In this document: piece by piece, positions 11,601-21,105 of the stretch
How the letters are laid out: each line of letters begins with the position of its first letter
How positions within the stretch are numbered: the stretch's first letter is position 1
Assembly (NCBI GenBank): GCA_900073065.1
Contig: FJOG01000003.1
Location: 1,491,972-1,527,849, forward strand
Origin: Phialocephala subalpina
Lineage: Eukaryota > Ascomycota > Leotiomycetes > Helotiales > Mollisiaceae
Length of the DNA stretch: 35,878 nt
Reading direction: 5' to 3'
Program-made: the position numbers and the translations under genes
The notes under the pieces: model-generated
The model's database searches: none
The model's input: only the letters and a program-made list of their open reading frames with translations
Told to the model about the DNA's origin: nothing

Positions 11601-11925
11601 AGTACCATTTGTTCCCGATCCAAAATTCGCTAGTCGAGGGAATGTCAGGCAAGAGAAGACAAGCTGGCTTGAGATACAGCGCCGCGTAACTGGCTTTGGA
11701 AACTCCGGCACTTATGGAGGGAGATCGGGAATCAAGTGCTACAGATGCGATAATCATCATCTACTCCGTGACTGCCGTGCAACCTTGGAGACAGTTTCCA
11801 AAGCCCGTGATCGGAGGATGAACTCTAATCGCTGTGTCAATTGTGGATCAGAAGAGCACTGGTGGAAGGAATGTGATTGGGAAGATCTGCGCAACGGTAT
11901 CCGCTATGTTGGTGCCCAAAACTAA
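8682..11925 (+). CDS. large protein with C2H2 module and two CCHC zinc knuckles
   Basis: Six exons (8682-9062, 9175-9299, 9350-10340, 10430-11004, 11061-11546, 11601-11925) give 960 residues; introns are 50-112 nt with branch sites such as CTGAC and CTAAC. Residues 1-500 are predicted mostly helical and match no family I recognise. Residues about 500-670 are a linker rich in charged and Pro/Ser residues. From about 675 to 810 comes the Cys/His module common at the C-terminus of fungal NLR-type and related proteins: CYICEKS, QWRRHAFSDLRPYVC, CTQCGHAE, a DHINSKH finger and CPFCGE with CHHLEEISLSAIP. The C-terminus carries two zinc knuckles, CYRCDNHHLLRDC (one residue short of the usual spacing) and the canonical CVNCGSEEHWWKEC, which suggest nucleic-acid binding. 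The gene is divergent from the hydrolase-NB-ARC gene and may be its partner. Exact function is unknown. Confidence 0.85.
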
Positions 11926-12043
11926 ATCTGAGCAAAAGCATTCACTTTATAAAATTCGTTTATTTGAACTTTGTTGGAAGTTTTTGGGCGACAGTTGTGC
12001 AATAACAGCCACCAGATAACTTTCCCCCCCGAATTCAACAATT

Positions 12044-12184
12044 ATGAAGAAGGTTAAACGTGTGACAGGGCGACTATTTCATCGGAGACGTCCGGCTCAG
12101 CCTCCCGCCGACGAGTCTTCCGCCGGCAAGCTACCTATGGACAACTCCGAATCCTTTGAGGCAAGTTATATTAGGGAACTTTGA
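12044..12184 (+). CDS. short basic N-terminal exon leading into the intron-like array
   Basis: An ATG at 12044 opens a 46-codon frame beginning MKKVKRVTGRLFHRRRP, followed by a Pro/Ser/Asp-rich part. It looks like the start of a real protein. At 12161 the sequence reads GAG|GCAAGT, a good GC-AG splice donor, and the following 64 bases end in a TAG acceptor and resemble the repeat units that follow. I therefore suspect that the true exon ends at 12160 (39 codons) and that the TGA at 12182-12184 is intronic. The downstream exon is not resolved; an open stretch after about 12660 is a candidate. Confidence 0.4.
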   Translation: MKKVKRVTGRLFHRRRPAQPPADESSAGKLPMDNSESFEASYIREL

Positions 12185-12600
12185 TTATAGTTTGTAACTA
12201 ATGCAGTTTTGGTTCTGGTTATAGCGGGTAAGTAAAGGGTATTATAGAAGAGTAAAGGTGCCGAATATTAATATATTTTGTTTGCTGGTATAGGAAGTAA
12301 GTAGACTTGCCGTGAGTAAAGCAAGTGTGCAGGTTGCTAATATTGTTTTGCTTGCTGGTGTAGTACGTAAGTAGACCTGCTGAGTAAAGCCAGTATATGG
12401 ATTGCTGACGTTGTTTTGCTTGCTGGTGTAGCTCGTAAGTAGACCTGCTCTGAGTAAAGCAAGTGTGTGGATTGCTGACGTCGTTTTGCTGGCTGGCGTA
12501 GTACGTAAGTAGACCTGGCTAGGGTAAAGCAAGCGTACGGATTGCTGACGTTGTTTTGCTTGCTGGCGTAGTACGTAAGTAGAGCTGGCTTGCGTAAAGC
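12161..12600 (+). repeat. tandem array of seven intron-like units separated by 3-bp steps
   Basis: The units are 12161-12224, 12228-12293, 12297-12363, 12367-12431, 12435-12501, 12505-12571 and a seventh from 12575 that degenerates. Each starts with GTAAGT (the first with GCAAGT), has a CTGAC/CTAAT branch-like site about 25 bases before its end, and finishes GGYRTAG after a T/G-rich tract. Between consecutive units there are exactly three bases (CGG, GAA, TAC, CTC, TAC, TAC). Unit lengths are 64-67 bp. The middle units are very similar; the first two are more diverged. It may be a minisatellite born from one intron. Confidence 0.9.
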
Positions 12601-13022
12601 ATGGCTTTTTTAATTAATTGGGACGACGCGTGTCTACACTGCATCGGCAAGTCTCGCAGACGAGTTTAGGATTTGGATCACCATCGCCACCGCGGATACA
12701 AGAGCAAGAAGGTGAAATGGGGCATTGTATGTCGAAGCTCATCACGACTTGACATGGCGGCTATCTAGGCTGGCTAGGAACACATTCAATTGTCTTAGAT
12801 CCATCGCCAAAGACTTTCTCGCAGAGACCCACGACAAAAGAAGCTATGAAACGGTCTGAACCATGAATTTCCCGCGCCCAGATAGTCCTTATACACCTGA
12901 CTGTCTGCCGAAGCTTCTACCCTAACGAAATTCATGTCAGGCAGGAGGTCAATGGCAAGGATTCTTTCAATCTCGCATTAGCAAGCGGAGTTTGGCTTCG
13001 GATTGGCAGAGAAGCTCAAATC
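12601..13022. other. degenerate region with short open stretches
   Basis: After a possible splice acceptor (CTCGCAG ending about 12659) there is a 30-codon open stretch on the plus strand. A second open stretch in another frame spans about 12722-12858 and is rich in Arg and Asp. Neither has a start codon or a recognisable family. They could be decayed 3' exons of the gene starting at 12044. Confidence 0.3.
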
Positions 13023-13275
13023 GGGCAAGATGCTGATGGTAAGGCATGCATCCTCTTCCGGCTTTGAATAGGCAGAGGAGAGGCTGTTATCGGGCAGGAG
13101 GCTAATGGCAAGAAACCCGTTCTCTTCGACTTCGCATTGGCAAAGGAGAGGTCTCCGTCGGGCAGGAGACTGATGGCAAGGAATGCGTTCTCTTCGGCTT
13201 TAGATTGGCACAGGAGAGGTTCTCCTCGGGCAAGAGGCTGATGACAGGGAAGGTGTTCTATTCCGGTTTCGGATC
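13023..13275. repeat. 68-bp minisatellite, about 3.7 copies
   Basis: Units starting GGGCARGA occur at 13023, 13092, 13160 and 13228, that is at steps of 69, 68 and 68 bp. Each contains CTRATGGCAAG and ends near GGAGAGG. Degenerate traces extend upstream to about 12945 and downstream to about 13560. The unit length is not a multiple of three, so the open frame on the minus strand here is not a repeated protein. Confidence 0.8.
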
Positions 13276-13785
13276 CGTGGGGGTTTTCTAGCAATAGACT
13301 GACGGCAACGAAGGCGATCTATTTGGGCTTTGGGTTAGAAGCAGAAGTTGGCGGCCAGGGAAGCATTCTACTGCGGTTTGGTCTACTGTAGGAGGTTGAC
13401 GACAGGCGCTCTCTTTCGGCGTCGGCTTGGTCCAAATTCTTGACCGCAAGGAATGCGCCCCCACCCGGTTACGAACTGACAAAGCTGGCACGGGAAAACG
13501 CTCTCTTTCGGCTTCGGATTGCCAGAGGATAGGTTCGCAAACTCTTGACAGAGAAGCTTGTTGAGTAAGAGTTTGAGTGAACGAGCAAGAAGCTCTCTTC
13601 CATCCACCCATCATTCTCCCAAGCCGACAACCTCGATCACACTGCTTCAATGTCCAGAGACAGATCTCAGAGACGAATGCAGAACTCGTCAATCTCTCTG
13701 ATTCACCTCAACGATCTTCGATTCTACAATCATCAAGACTCCTATATTCCAATTGGAAACAATACGATTTGTTGCAGTCTCAACT
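13276..13785. other. no supported gene; degenerate repeat traces
   Basis: Phrases such as GGCTTCGGATTGCCAGAGGATAGG continue the minisatellite theme in decayed form. An open frame on the plus strand (13577-13816) lacks an ATG and ends in VEALYYRYP just inside the inverted repeat. I cannot assign it. Confidence 0.35.
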
Positions 13786-14084
13786 CGTCGAGGCTCTCTA
13801 CTACAGGTATCCATAGGCTCCCAGTGTTGACGAGGTCCTGAGACTGTTCGACCCTGCGTCTCTTTTGTTTTGGCAGCGAGGGCGTCTCATCAAAGGCCAC
13901 GTTCGGCGATTCTAATTCTAATCAGTACGATGTTTCTTGCGAGTGGCAATTGGAACCCCCTAGCACCTTCCTCGGATAATGCCCTTAATCCTCTCTTTGG
14001 CCTCCTCGACTCTGTTCTTTCTCTAAGCGTGGGTCTCTCGGTCGCGGGCTCGGTATGCTCGAAAGTCGCGCTCGAAGCTGCACT
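13786..14084 (+). repeat. left arm of 300-bp inverted repeat
   Basis: This arm is the reverse complement, with scattered mismatches, of 14736-15035. Both arms begin at a CGTCGAGGCTCT motif on the outer side and end at AAGCTGCACT on the inner side. The translated product read inward from each arm shares the string RRPKRGLRALSEEG, so the arms were once the same coding or repeat sequence. Confidence 0.85.
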
Positions 14085-14189
14085 AGATGAAGTGGGCTCG
14101 GTGCTGGTCACAGGAGTGCGGTTGCGGAGTTGGTGCGGCATAGTGGAATGGTTTGAGTGGGTCCGAGAGTGAATGTTAGTCTGGCAGTG

Positions 14190-14720
14190 ATGAGAAGGTC
14201 GAGATGGCTGGCAATAGGTGCGTTGATCCCGGAATTAGTGTTTAGGCACAAGGTGTTTTGTGCGCGGGATAAGCGGGAGGAGTATGGTGTGGGGAGGCAT
14301 TTGGAGGAGATGGTTGGTTTGTGTGGGCCGTTTCCAAAGAGTCTGCTGGAGAAGGGTGACGAGCAATTGGTTAAAGAAGCGTTTGACGAGGGAGGATATT
14401 TAAAAATTAATAAACTGGGCAAAGTGGTGGGCTTGGAGCAGAGGTGTGCAAGCGTGGATCCCAAGGAGAGGAGCAAGTTTGTGGCGTTCATCAAGAGGAT
14501 ATTGGTGCTTGATCCGGAGAAACGGCCTAGAGCGAAGAAACTACTGAAGGATGAGTGGTTAAAGCATAACTATGATGAGGATGTGTCGCCCTTTGAACCT
14601 GCCGCACTTAAACCTGTCGCCCGCAAACCAGTCGCCCACAAACCAGTCGCCCACAAACCAGTCGCCCACAAACCAGTCGCCCACAAACCAGTCGCCTATA
14701 AAACTGTCGCCCACCCATAA
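14190..14720 (+). pseudogene. C-lobe fragment of an SRPK-like protein kinase
   Basis: About 140 residues resemble the end of the C-lobe of fungal SRPK/CMGC-type kinases: an alpha-F-like ELVFRHKVFCARDKREEY, then GRHLEEMVGLCGPFPKSLLE, a LVLDPEKRPRAKKLL motif and EWLKHNY. Nothing upstream supplies the N-lobe, the catalytic loop or a DFG motif, because the sequence runs straight into the left inverted-repeat arm. After the kinase part the frame passes into a KPVAH repeat. It is a fragment, probably carried between the arms of the inverted repeat. The first in-frame ATG is 14190 but is not likely a real start. Confidence 0.7.
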
Positions 14721-14733
14721 ACCTGTCGCCCGC
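14610..14733 (+). repeat. 15-bp tandem repeat encoding KPVAH/KPVAR
   Basis: The unit AAACCAGTCGCCCAC is repeated about eight times, with variants CCTGTCGCCCGC and CCTATAAAACTG. A 4-base insertion (CCAT) near 14715 shifts the frame and creates the stop at 14718-14720. Without it the repeat would run on into the right inverted-repeat arm. Confidence 0.9.
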
Positions 14734-14735
14734 AA

Positions 14736-15035
14736 AAGTGCAGCTTCGAGCGCGACTCTCGAGCACACTGAGCCCGCCACCGATAGACCCTGGCTCAGAG
14801 ACAGACTAGAGTCGAGGAGGCCAAAGAGAGGATTAAGGGCATTATCCGAGGAAGGTACTAGGGGGTTCCAATTGCCACTCGCAAGAAACATTGTACTAAT
14901 TAGAATTAGAATCGCCGAACGTGGCCTTTGATAAGACGCCCTTACTATCAAAACAAAAGAAACGCAGGGTCGAACAGTCTCAGGACCTCGTCGACACTGG
15001 GAGCCTATAGATATCTATAGTAAAGAGCCTCGACG
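14736..15035 (-). repeat. right arm of 300-bp inverted repeat
   Basis: This arm is the inverted partner of 13786-14084, with about 650 bp between the arms. It carries the same LPLARNIVLIRIRIAERGL-encoding stretch as the left arm, read on the opposite strand. Confidence 0.85.
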
Positions 15036-15654
15036 TGCTCTACCAGGCCTAGGAGAACCACCAACGCATAACAACGACCATCGTGGACAAAATAGAGACC
15101 CAAAATCGCAAAGTTGATTTCTGCGCTGCGGAAGCTTTTAGATTCCCAAAAATGCAGAGCCCTTGAGGGCTTCAAAGACATGGACAATCGAACTCACACC
15201 CTCGTTGGCGATTTAGTTGAGGATCTGCAAGCGAAACAATGCCGCCTGGTTGAGAAAGAGGTTAGGAGCACGGAGCGACAAATGCGTACACTGGTTGCCG
15301 ATTTAGTTGAGGGTATACTGGCTTAGCAATTCCGTGTGATTGCGGTGAAGCGATCTATTGAGCAATATGGAGCAGGGAAGGAAGACGACTGAGCCAGCGG
15401 CCCCGTGCAATCACGCAACGTGTGTTGATACAATAGCGTAGATTTCAATGATAGACTCTGTATAGAGTCAATCGTTTATAATCAATCTGTTGGACAAGCC
15501 TCCAAGAACTCTTTATGTATTCACCCTTACAAGTCATTATAGACATATCATCGTTGTATTGCGAGGTGTCGTTTTCTGGGTTTCGAATTGACCGAGTGTG
15601 TCTGCAGAAGAGTTTATTGTGGAACTGAACCGGTCGTCATGAGAGTGTTGGAAG
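15036..15654. other. coiled-coil fragment and empty DNA
   Basis: At 15180-15326 the plus strand encodes a short heptad-like piece with two related segments (VGDLVEDLQAKQ and VADLVEGILA) before a TAG. Neither start nor family is recognisable. From 15330 to 15654 nothing is seen. Confidence 0.35.
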
Positions 15655-15990
15655 ACCTCACGTGACGATCTCCTACTTTCAGCTAAATTTGTCTCTGGTG
15701 TTGGATCTGCTCCAATTCTGACACCCCTGGTTCGAGCGATTTGGCTTCACTTTTGGCTTCTTATTTGATCAGATTTTGGCTCGATTTCAGCAGTCTTTCG
15801 AGCCATTTTTGTAATTCAATCCAGGCGCTGCCTCCAATTCTGGACCACTACTGTGAAATCCTCTTCTGGCTGCTACGCGAGAAACTCCGTCGTCGCACGG
15901 TACGAAGTCCCAACCTCCACAAACGACATCTAACCTCTCCACAATCGGCATTCAGCCTCATCCAGAAACAGTATCCAACCTCGTCCACAA
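15655..15990 (+). repeat. dispersed repeat, copy 1
   Basis: This stretch is related to the reverse complement of about 35140-35515. Shared landmarks, in order, are CACGTGAC, GACACCC with CTGGT, CTTTTGGCT, AGATTTTGGCTCGATT, TTTGTAATTCAATCCA-like and CAACCTCSTC motifs. Identity looks around 65-75% by eye. The family is unknown and no terminal structure is clear. Confidence 0.55.
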
Positions 15991-17227
15991 ATGGCTTGTT
16001 TAGGGTGAAGTCAATGGTCTGTAAATTCCCATCTGCCTGTTCGCAAATGGAAATCCGCCCTAACTCACCAAGAACTCCCCGCCGAAGTTCCAAAGTTAGG
16101 AATAGATAGGAAGAGCTGGGCAAGGATGCCCCTGGAATAAAAATACAGAATTTCAAAGTTATCATGCTTTCTCCTTTGCTCGTTTCCTTCATAAAAAGCA
16201 CGTGATATTAAGTCAACCCGTATGGCCAGCGATTTATATCAAGACAGTTTGATTGGGACATGAGAAGATCACAAATTAGGCAAGTGAACAATATTTTTGT
16301 ATTATCTCTATTGTATGCTGAGGTTGTGCTAGTACTGCTAACAGAAAGTCTCTTCCAAGAAGCCCCTTCTTGTGTAGTCAAGCGATCGGTGAAGTGCGAA
16401 CTGTTCCTCTGAAGAAGCCGCACGAATGAGCGGCTCAAAGGGCATAATTTTGCGAATAGCCAAGACCAGAACTCTCCAGGACTCACACTCGTCTTCCTCA
16501 CTAGTCCAGCTGACCTAAGGAATTGCAAAGGGTTCTCCCGGACGCCTGAGTCTGGCAATCAATCAACCGATACGCAATCACGCCTGATCGCCGACAGCGA
16601 ACCCACGAGCAAATTGAAGAAGAGGATGCTGGCAGACCAACCTGACGGAACACAAACCAAGAGACCACGACTGGGGAAAGGTGGACGAACTGGCCTGAGG
16701 GAGCTGCAACTTACAAAGGCAGTTCAGTCCGGGGTCAGGGCCGTTGATTATGTTCCGACGAGGAAAGAGTTGTCATGAAACTACCAAGAACCCAGGTATT
16801 GTTCGCAATTTCCGCCAAACCATTGCGCACCGGGCCACTGATCCTCCAACTCTAACATTTCGGGGCTATGGTACTGATGTACGGATTGGAGATCGGAGTC
16901 GGAGATTCGTGGTGAAAGAAGCATGCTTACTTCTAGCCAGGGATTTTGACCTTCTGATTTCTTGGGTCGTCTTCAACAGGGCGTAAAGGCATGATTGACT
17001 GCTCTTGGGCTGCTCCATAATTATTCTCACGACGTCTGCGTATTTCGTCGTTACTGCCTTACTTCAGTTGGCTCCGCCGATCTGCTCCTGGTGGACCTCA
17101 AGAGTGTCTCCGTCCTGCATATCGAGCTGTTGAAGTTGGTGTCAGCTATGCCGTCACCCGAGTAGTGTCGAAGGGGGATTGCGTTAGACCAAGAACTTCC
17201 GACTTGAAGTATCATAATAGAGCTCTA
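15991..17227. other. no recognised gene; one unexplained open segment
   Basis: On the plus strand a frame stays open from about 16414 to the TGA at 16776-16778. The first ATG is at 16626, giving a 50-residue basic product starting MLADQPDGTQTKRPRLGKGG. Its composition looks like protein but I recognise no family. Other open stretches here (15741-16109, 16208-16558, 16744-16986) look like chance frames. Confidence 0.3.
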
Positions 17228-17475
17228 CTAACCGTTTTTTAAATAAAAAATTCGAAAATAATAATTCTTTTAAATTTACAAAAAAAAAATTCAAATTCTA
17301 ATTTCTTTTTAATATTTATAATAAAATATAATATATATTTTATATTAATAACGAAAAGTATTTATATAAGAAGTATATTTACTCTTTTCGCTATAATTTC
17401 CATATAATAAATTACGTAGAAAATATTTATTTAAAGTATTTATTAATAAATAAAAAGATTATTTGTTACCATCCC
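17228..17475. repeat. AT-rich island, probably RIP-degraded repeat
   Basis: The base composition shifts abruptly to mostly A and T, with runs such as ATAATATATATTTTATATTAATAA and almost no G or C, then returns to normal at the CCATCCCGTG near 17470. Repeat-induced point mutation is known in ascomycetes and produces such islands from transposons. No coding or terminal repeat remains visible. Confidence 0.6.
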
Positions 17476-18052
17476 GTGTATAAGTCTCAGGGTTTGGTTC
17501 TTAACGACGTTAATTATTTCAAGAACCACGTCTAGGTCTCTCACGGTATCACACTTCGGGAGCTAAAGCATATAGGCTAGGGGAAAAGTTTTGTTTCTCG
17601 GGCTTTGTTTCACGTACACTATTGGGACACGGGTTCTGGGAAGCCTTGCGGACCCGTACGTCGATACAGATAAGATATCTGGTGCGAGTAGGTGCTATTG
17701 TAAAGCTGTATTTTCTCTTCTTCTGTTAGCATATCGTGCTGTGTTTTTGGTTGGCTCTATTCGGCTGGCGTTAAGCATTAGTTTTGTACACATTAATATC
17801 AGAGAGGCGTACTTTTGGCGTGGCGTTGCGCGCGCTTATATGAAAGGGAAGGCGAGGCATCACTGTAGAGTAGAATACATCACATTTCAATTCCCCAATT
17901 GCATGACCAAATTATTGTACCACTCTCACGCATTCAAGTGATGCAGGCGCCCGCTAGCACCGGTGTCATCTTCCGTCTTCTCCCCACCTTCTCATCTCAT
18001 CCTTTCCTCTTCACATCTTTTATGTCATGTTTACATTGAAGCTCACTGTTGA
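17476..18052. other. no gene supported
   Basis: A 116-codon frame (17591-17941) has hydrophobic stretches but no family resemblance. The stretch 17950-18030 is rich in C and T and could be the leader of the small gene fragment that follows. Confidence 0.35.
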
Positions 18053-18364
18053 CTGCAAGGGGCACAAGTCTTGATCAAGATTTTAACAAGTCTAAAAGAT
18101 TCAGAACAGAAACGGTTTTGGGTGTCGGCGAGGCCTTACCCAATCCGTTGTCAAGCCCTACTTCTCGATAATTTGGTACCCAACGATAATGATCGGATAA
18201 CTCGGGCGATTTGACTGTTATTAGTACCCAATGGCCCGATGATGACCTTGTAGCAAGCGCTCGGAAATGCGGAAGAGAAGCTTCTGCGTGTTCTCAAACG
18301 TATCTTGTCACGAGAGGAAGAGGAGATACCCGAAGTCATACAGGCGTCTCTTGGACTCCCGTAG
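18053..18364 (+). pseudogene. unassigned gene fragment, two joinable exons
   Basis: Segments 18053-18175 and 18254-18364 can be joined through a 78-nt GT-AG intron with a TTGACT branch-like site, leaving both codons intact. The 77-codon product includes LKDSEQKRFWVSARPYPIRC and, after the join, KLLRVLKRILSREEEEIPEV, which have the balanced composition of a real protein. No start codon is in frame. I do not recognise the family. It may be the last two exons of a decayed gene. Confidence 0.35.
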
Positions 18365-18648
18365 ATTCGCTAGATTATGGTGTTCGCAACATTAGGAACC
18401 AATTTGATCTCTCTGAATATGACTGCGTGCAAGCATCCGCCTTTGCGGCTCAAGACCGAAGGAGAATCTGCTTGCAGTTGTGTTTGCGGAGATGCCAGTA
18501 CACGAGTTCTGAAGAAGGTCAGTCTCAGTCTGCTAGCTCTTCCAGGTTGTGTAACTAGAATATATATAGATAAAACTCCATGGTCGTTAACATTAGATGA
18601 CAGGAAAGCCAGACGATGAAGTGTCCCATCCAAACCTCGCCTAACACC

Positions 18649-21105
18649 TCAAAGTATCGTTATAGTTATTTTCTCCACCCCTTCCAAGTATTTTTCGAGT
18701 GTTTTCCGGCCACTCGGATCGAAACTCGGGTTTCTAATGAGCCCAATCCGCTTGAAAACATGAGTCTCCAAATCTTTCCGAAGCAGTAAGCAGCAGAAAT
18801 AATCTTTCTCATCCGTTCCCACCGGGAAGCAGTATACAGGCTGCTCCTCCACGTCCACCAGATCAGTTTTGTAGCAGTCCAGATAAACATTCCAGTAGAT
18901 GTCCTTAATATCCTTCTTGTCTGCTACTCTGCGTCCCTCGTTGTATGGCTTCCAAGTGAATCGCGGATTTCCAGGTCGTGCTTCATGTTCCTCCCAGACC
19001 AGTTGGATCATCTTGAGCTTGCCCGTAACTTCTATCGACGCGCCTTTTTTAAGAAGGCCAAGTTTGTCGCTGCCCTCTTGGCTTTCAACCTGCCACCTTC
19101 CATCTTCGATCTCGATCTCGCTGTCTCGAAGTGTGATCGCCCCATAGACAATTTCCACGGGATTCTCGACAATAACGGAAGCCCACGACCAGGTTGGTGC
19201 TATATATTCTTCCACTGAGCGCGTGCCTGGGTAGTAGAGCGTTCCTGCGGACTCTGCAAGACCTTTCTGCGAGCGATAGTCGCGACTGCGTCGGTATTCG
19301 GGCTTGACATACCACAGCAATTGTCCAGCCAGCTTCTTGCTCCATAATCCTGCGAGATAATCACCTCCAATGTGAGGACGCAGGTTCTTCGCGATACCAG
19401 AAAGTGCAATGAGTCTGTCCGTGCGGTTGGTAAGTTGAGTCCTCGAGTACATCTCCACGGTCTGCTTCCAGATTTCCAGCGCACCAAGTATAGTCTTGTC
19501 TTCCTCGGAGATTTCGCGGATATCGGCTGAAAACCTCTTACGGTACAATGGGAACCCATCGTATTTTGGGTCCAGTCCTTTCAGCTTCCGTGAATGTGGC
19601 GGAACGCCTTCTGGGAGGGATTCGGTCGCGTTGAGCTCGCAACATTCCCAGGCAATCTGGTCTTTGCAGAAGTGGATGACTCTGGGTGCCATGAGTCGCT
19701 CCTGAAGGACCCATGCACGTTTGTTCAGAGCAGAATCTCCTACATATATATCCCAGAAGGTCTGATTCTGCACTTGACATGGAATAGGGGGATCTTTACC
19801 TGGCACTCCGAATAGACTTTGGTCTCTCATTGTATGCACCCCAGGCACTTTATGAACCCAGACTGGTGTATACCCAGTCCACCAGCGCTCTGTCGTCCGA
19901 TCGCTGACGAAATCTGATGGGGGTTTTTTACCATTACGATCGCGGAAGAGTCCTGATCCGCAATCTCCACCGTGCGTTGCAGAGATGTTGAGGTAGGATC
20001 CGCCGTAAACCTCCATCATATGCTTTGACTCCTCCCTCCAATCCATCTCGTGCAGCTTCTTCGCTTCATCCTCATGCTTGCCTGCATTCTTATCCTCTTG
20101 TACGATGCACAGAGAGTCAATCCACAAGTATCCAACGCCCAGGTAATTCGCAAACTCAATTGCATCCTTAAATGTCTTTGGCAGCTTATCAATAGGGATC
20201 CCGCTCCACAAGAACTTCTTAACGTTACTCCAGGTCAATTTGAGCGGATCAGCATCTCCCCAGCGATGGCTGAGGGTCATGTACTCGTCCTTGAGTTTCA
20301 GCCGACTGCCGGACTTGCGAAAGGGCCAGGAGAAAATCGAACGTGCGAAGGACATCCAATACCGGCCATCAAAGAATCTCCGCCTGCGGGTGACTACTAA
20401 GCGCACGAATCCTTGGTCTGAGGTTGAGAGGTCGATGAGCCTGGTAGGATACTGATTTCTAGCACCTTCTGGCCGAGTCTTCCAACAATTATGTTCTGTC
20501 TCGCATATTTTGAGCCATTCGCTTGCCGTTTCAAAGACCTCTTTAGATCCTGTATGATTTGAAATTCGAGTAGCTGGGATTGACTCTTCATCTATAATCA
20601 TAAGTGATTAGGGAAAAGTTACCAAATTGTCATCACAATACTCGTACGTACCATAAGATCCAGGGTTAAGCACAAAGCTTCCAACCCGATTATAACCTTG
20701 GAGCGTGAAGTTAACACGATACAGTGGTTCTTTTGCCAGGCCGTTGACATTCTCAGCGCTGTTGGGACCTTTGAGGTCCTCGAGATCTTTGGGGTTCTTG
20801 ACCAAAGACAAACCAGCTCGAAGCAGTGGTACAGATCGTGATTTTGGAACCTCAATCTTGGAATCTGGGTCGCCTATTGCCGGCGAGTTATGGCTTTTCG
20901 CAATGTGCGAAAGTGTATCATCCGAGTCTATTCTCTCGAATATTGCTCGGCAGATACAGCATGATTTGTTTTTGGACTCCTCCAGCTTTTCCCAGGTGTC
21001 ATGATGATCGAAGGTTAGATCGTATGTGCCGTACCAGTGATAGCCTTTGTGGGTTTGGAGCATATCACGGCAGACATCGCAGACATTGAGAATGAAATCC
21101 GGCAT
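18649..21105 (-). CDS. HET-domain (heterokaryon incompatibility) protein
   Basis: Two exons (21105-20652 and 20591-18649) separated by a 60-nt intron with CTAAT branch site give 798 residues. The N-terminal 150 residues contain paired cysteines (CDVCRDM, CCICRAIF). The HET domain starts near residue 258 with YMTLSHRWGDADPLKLTW and continues with TFKDAIEFANYLGVGYLWID, SLCIVQED, MMEVYGGSYLNISAT and, after about 60 residues, NKRAWVLQERLMAPRVIHF, all in family order. The C-terminal 350 residues have no recognised domain. HET proteins trigger cell death after non-self contact in filamentous fungi; this one has no attached NACHT, so it may act downstream of a sensor. The ATG at 21105 is the first in frame. 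The 3' end lies close to the fragment at 18053-18364 on the other strand. Confidence 0.92.

Noticed and set aside
12242..12532. 96-codon minus-strand frame with internal repeats
   Set aside because: It is an antisense reading of the intron-like array; unit lengths are not constant multiples of three and there is no family.
12161..12600. CRISPR array
   Set aside because: Repeats are contiguous 64-67 bp units without unique spacers, in eukaryotic DNA with splice signals.
13016..13294. 92-codon minus-strand repeat protein
   Set aside because: It only reflects the 68-bp minisatellite, which changes frame every unit.
14559..14951. 130-codon minus-strand frame with VGDWF-type repeats
   Set aside because: It is the antisense of the KPVAH repeat and the right inverted-repeat arm.
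18211..18558. 115-codon plus-strand frame
   Set aside because: Another frame in the same place joins cleanly with upstream coding sequence, so this one looks like a shadow.
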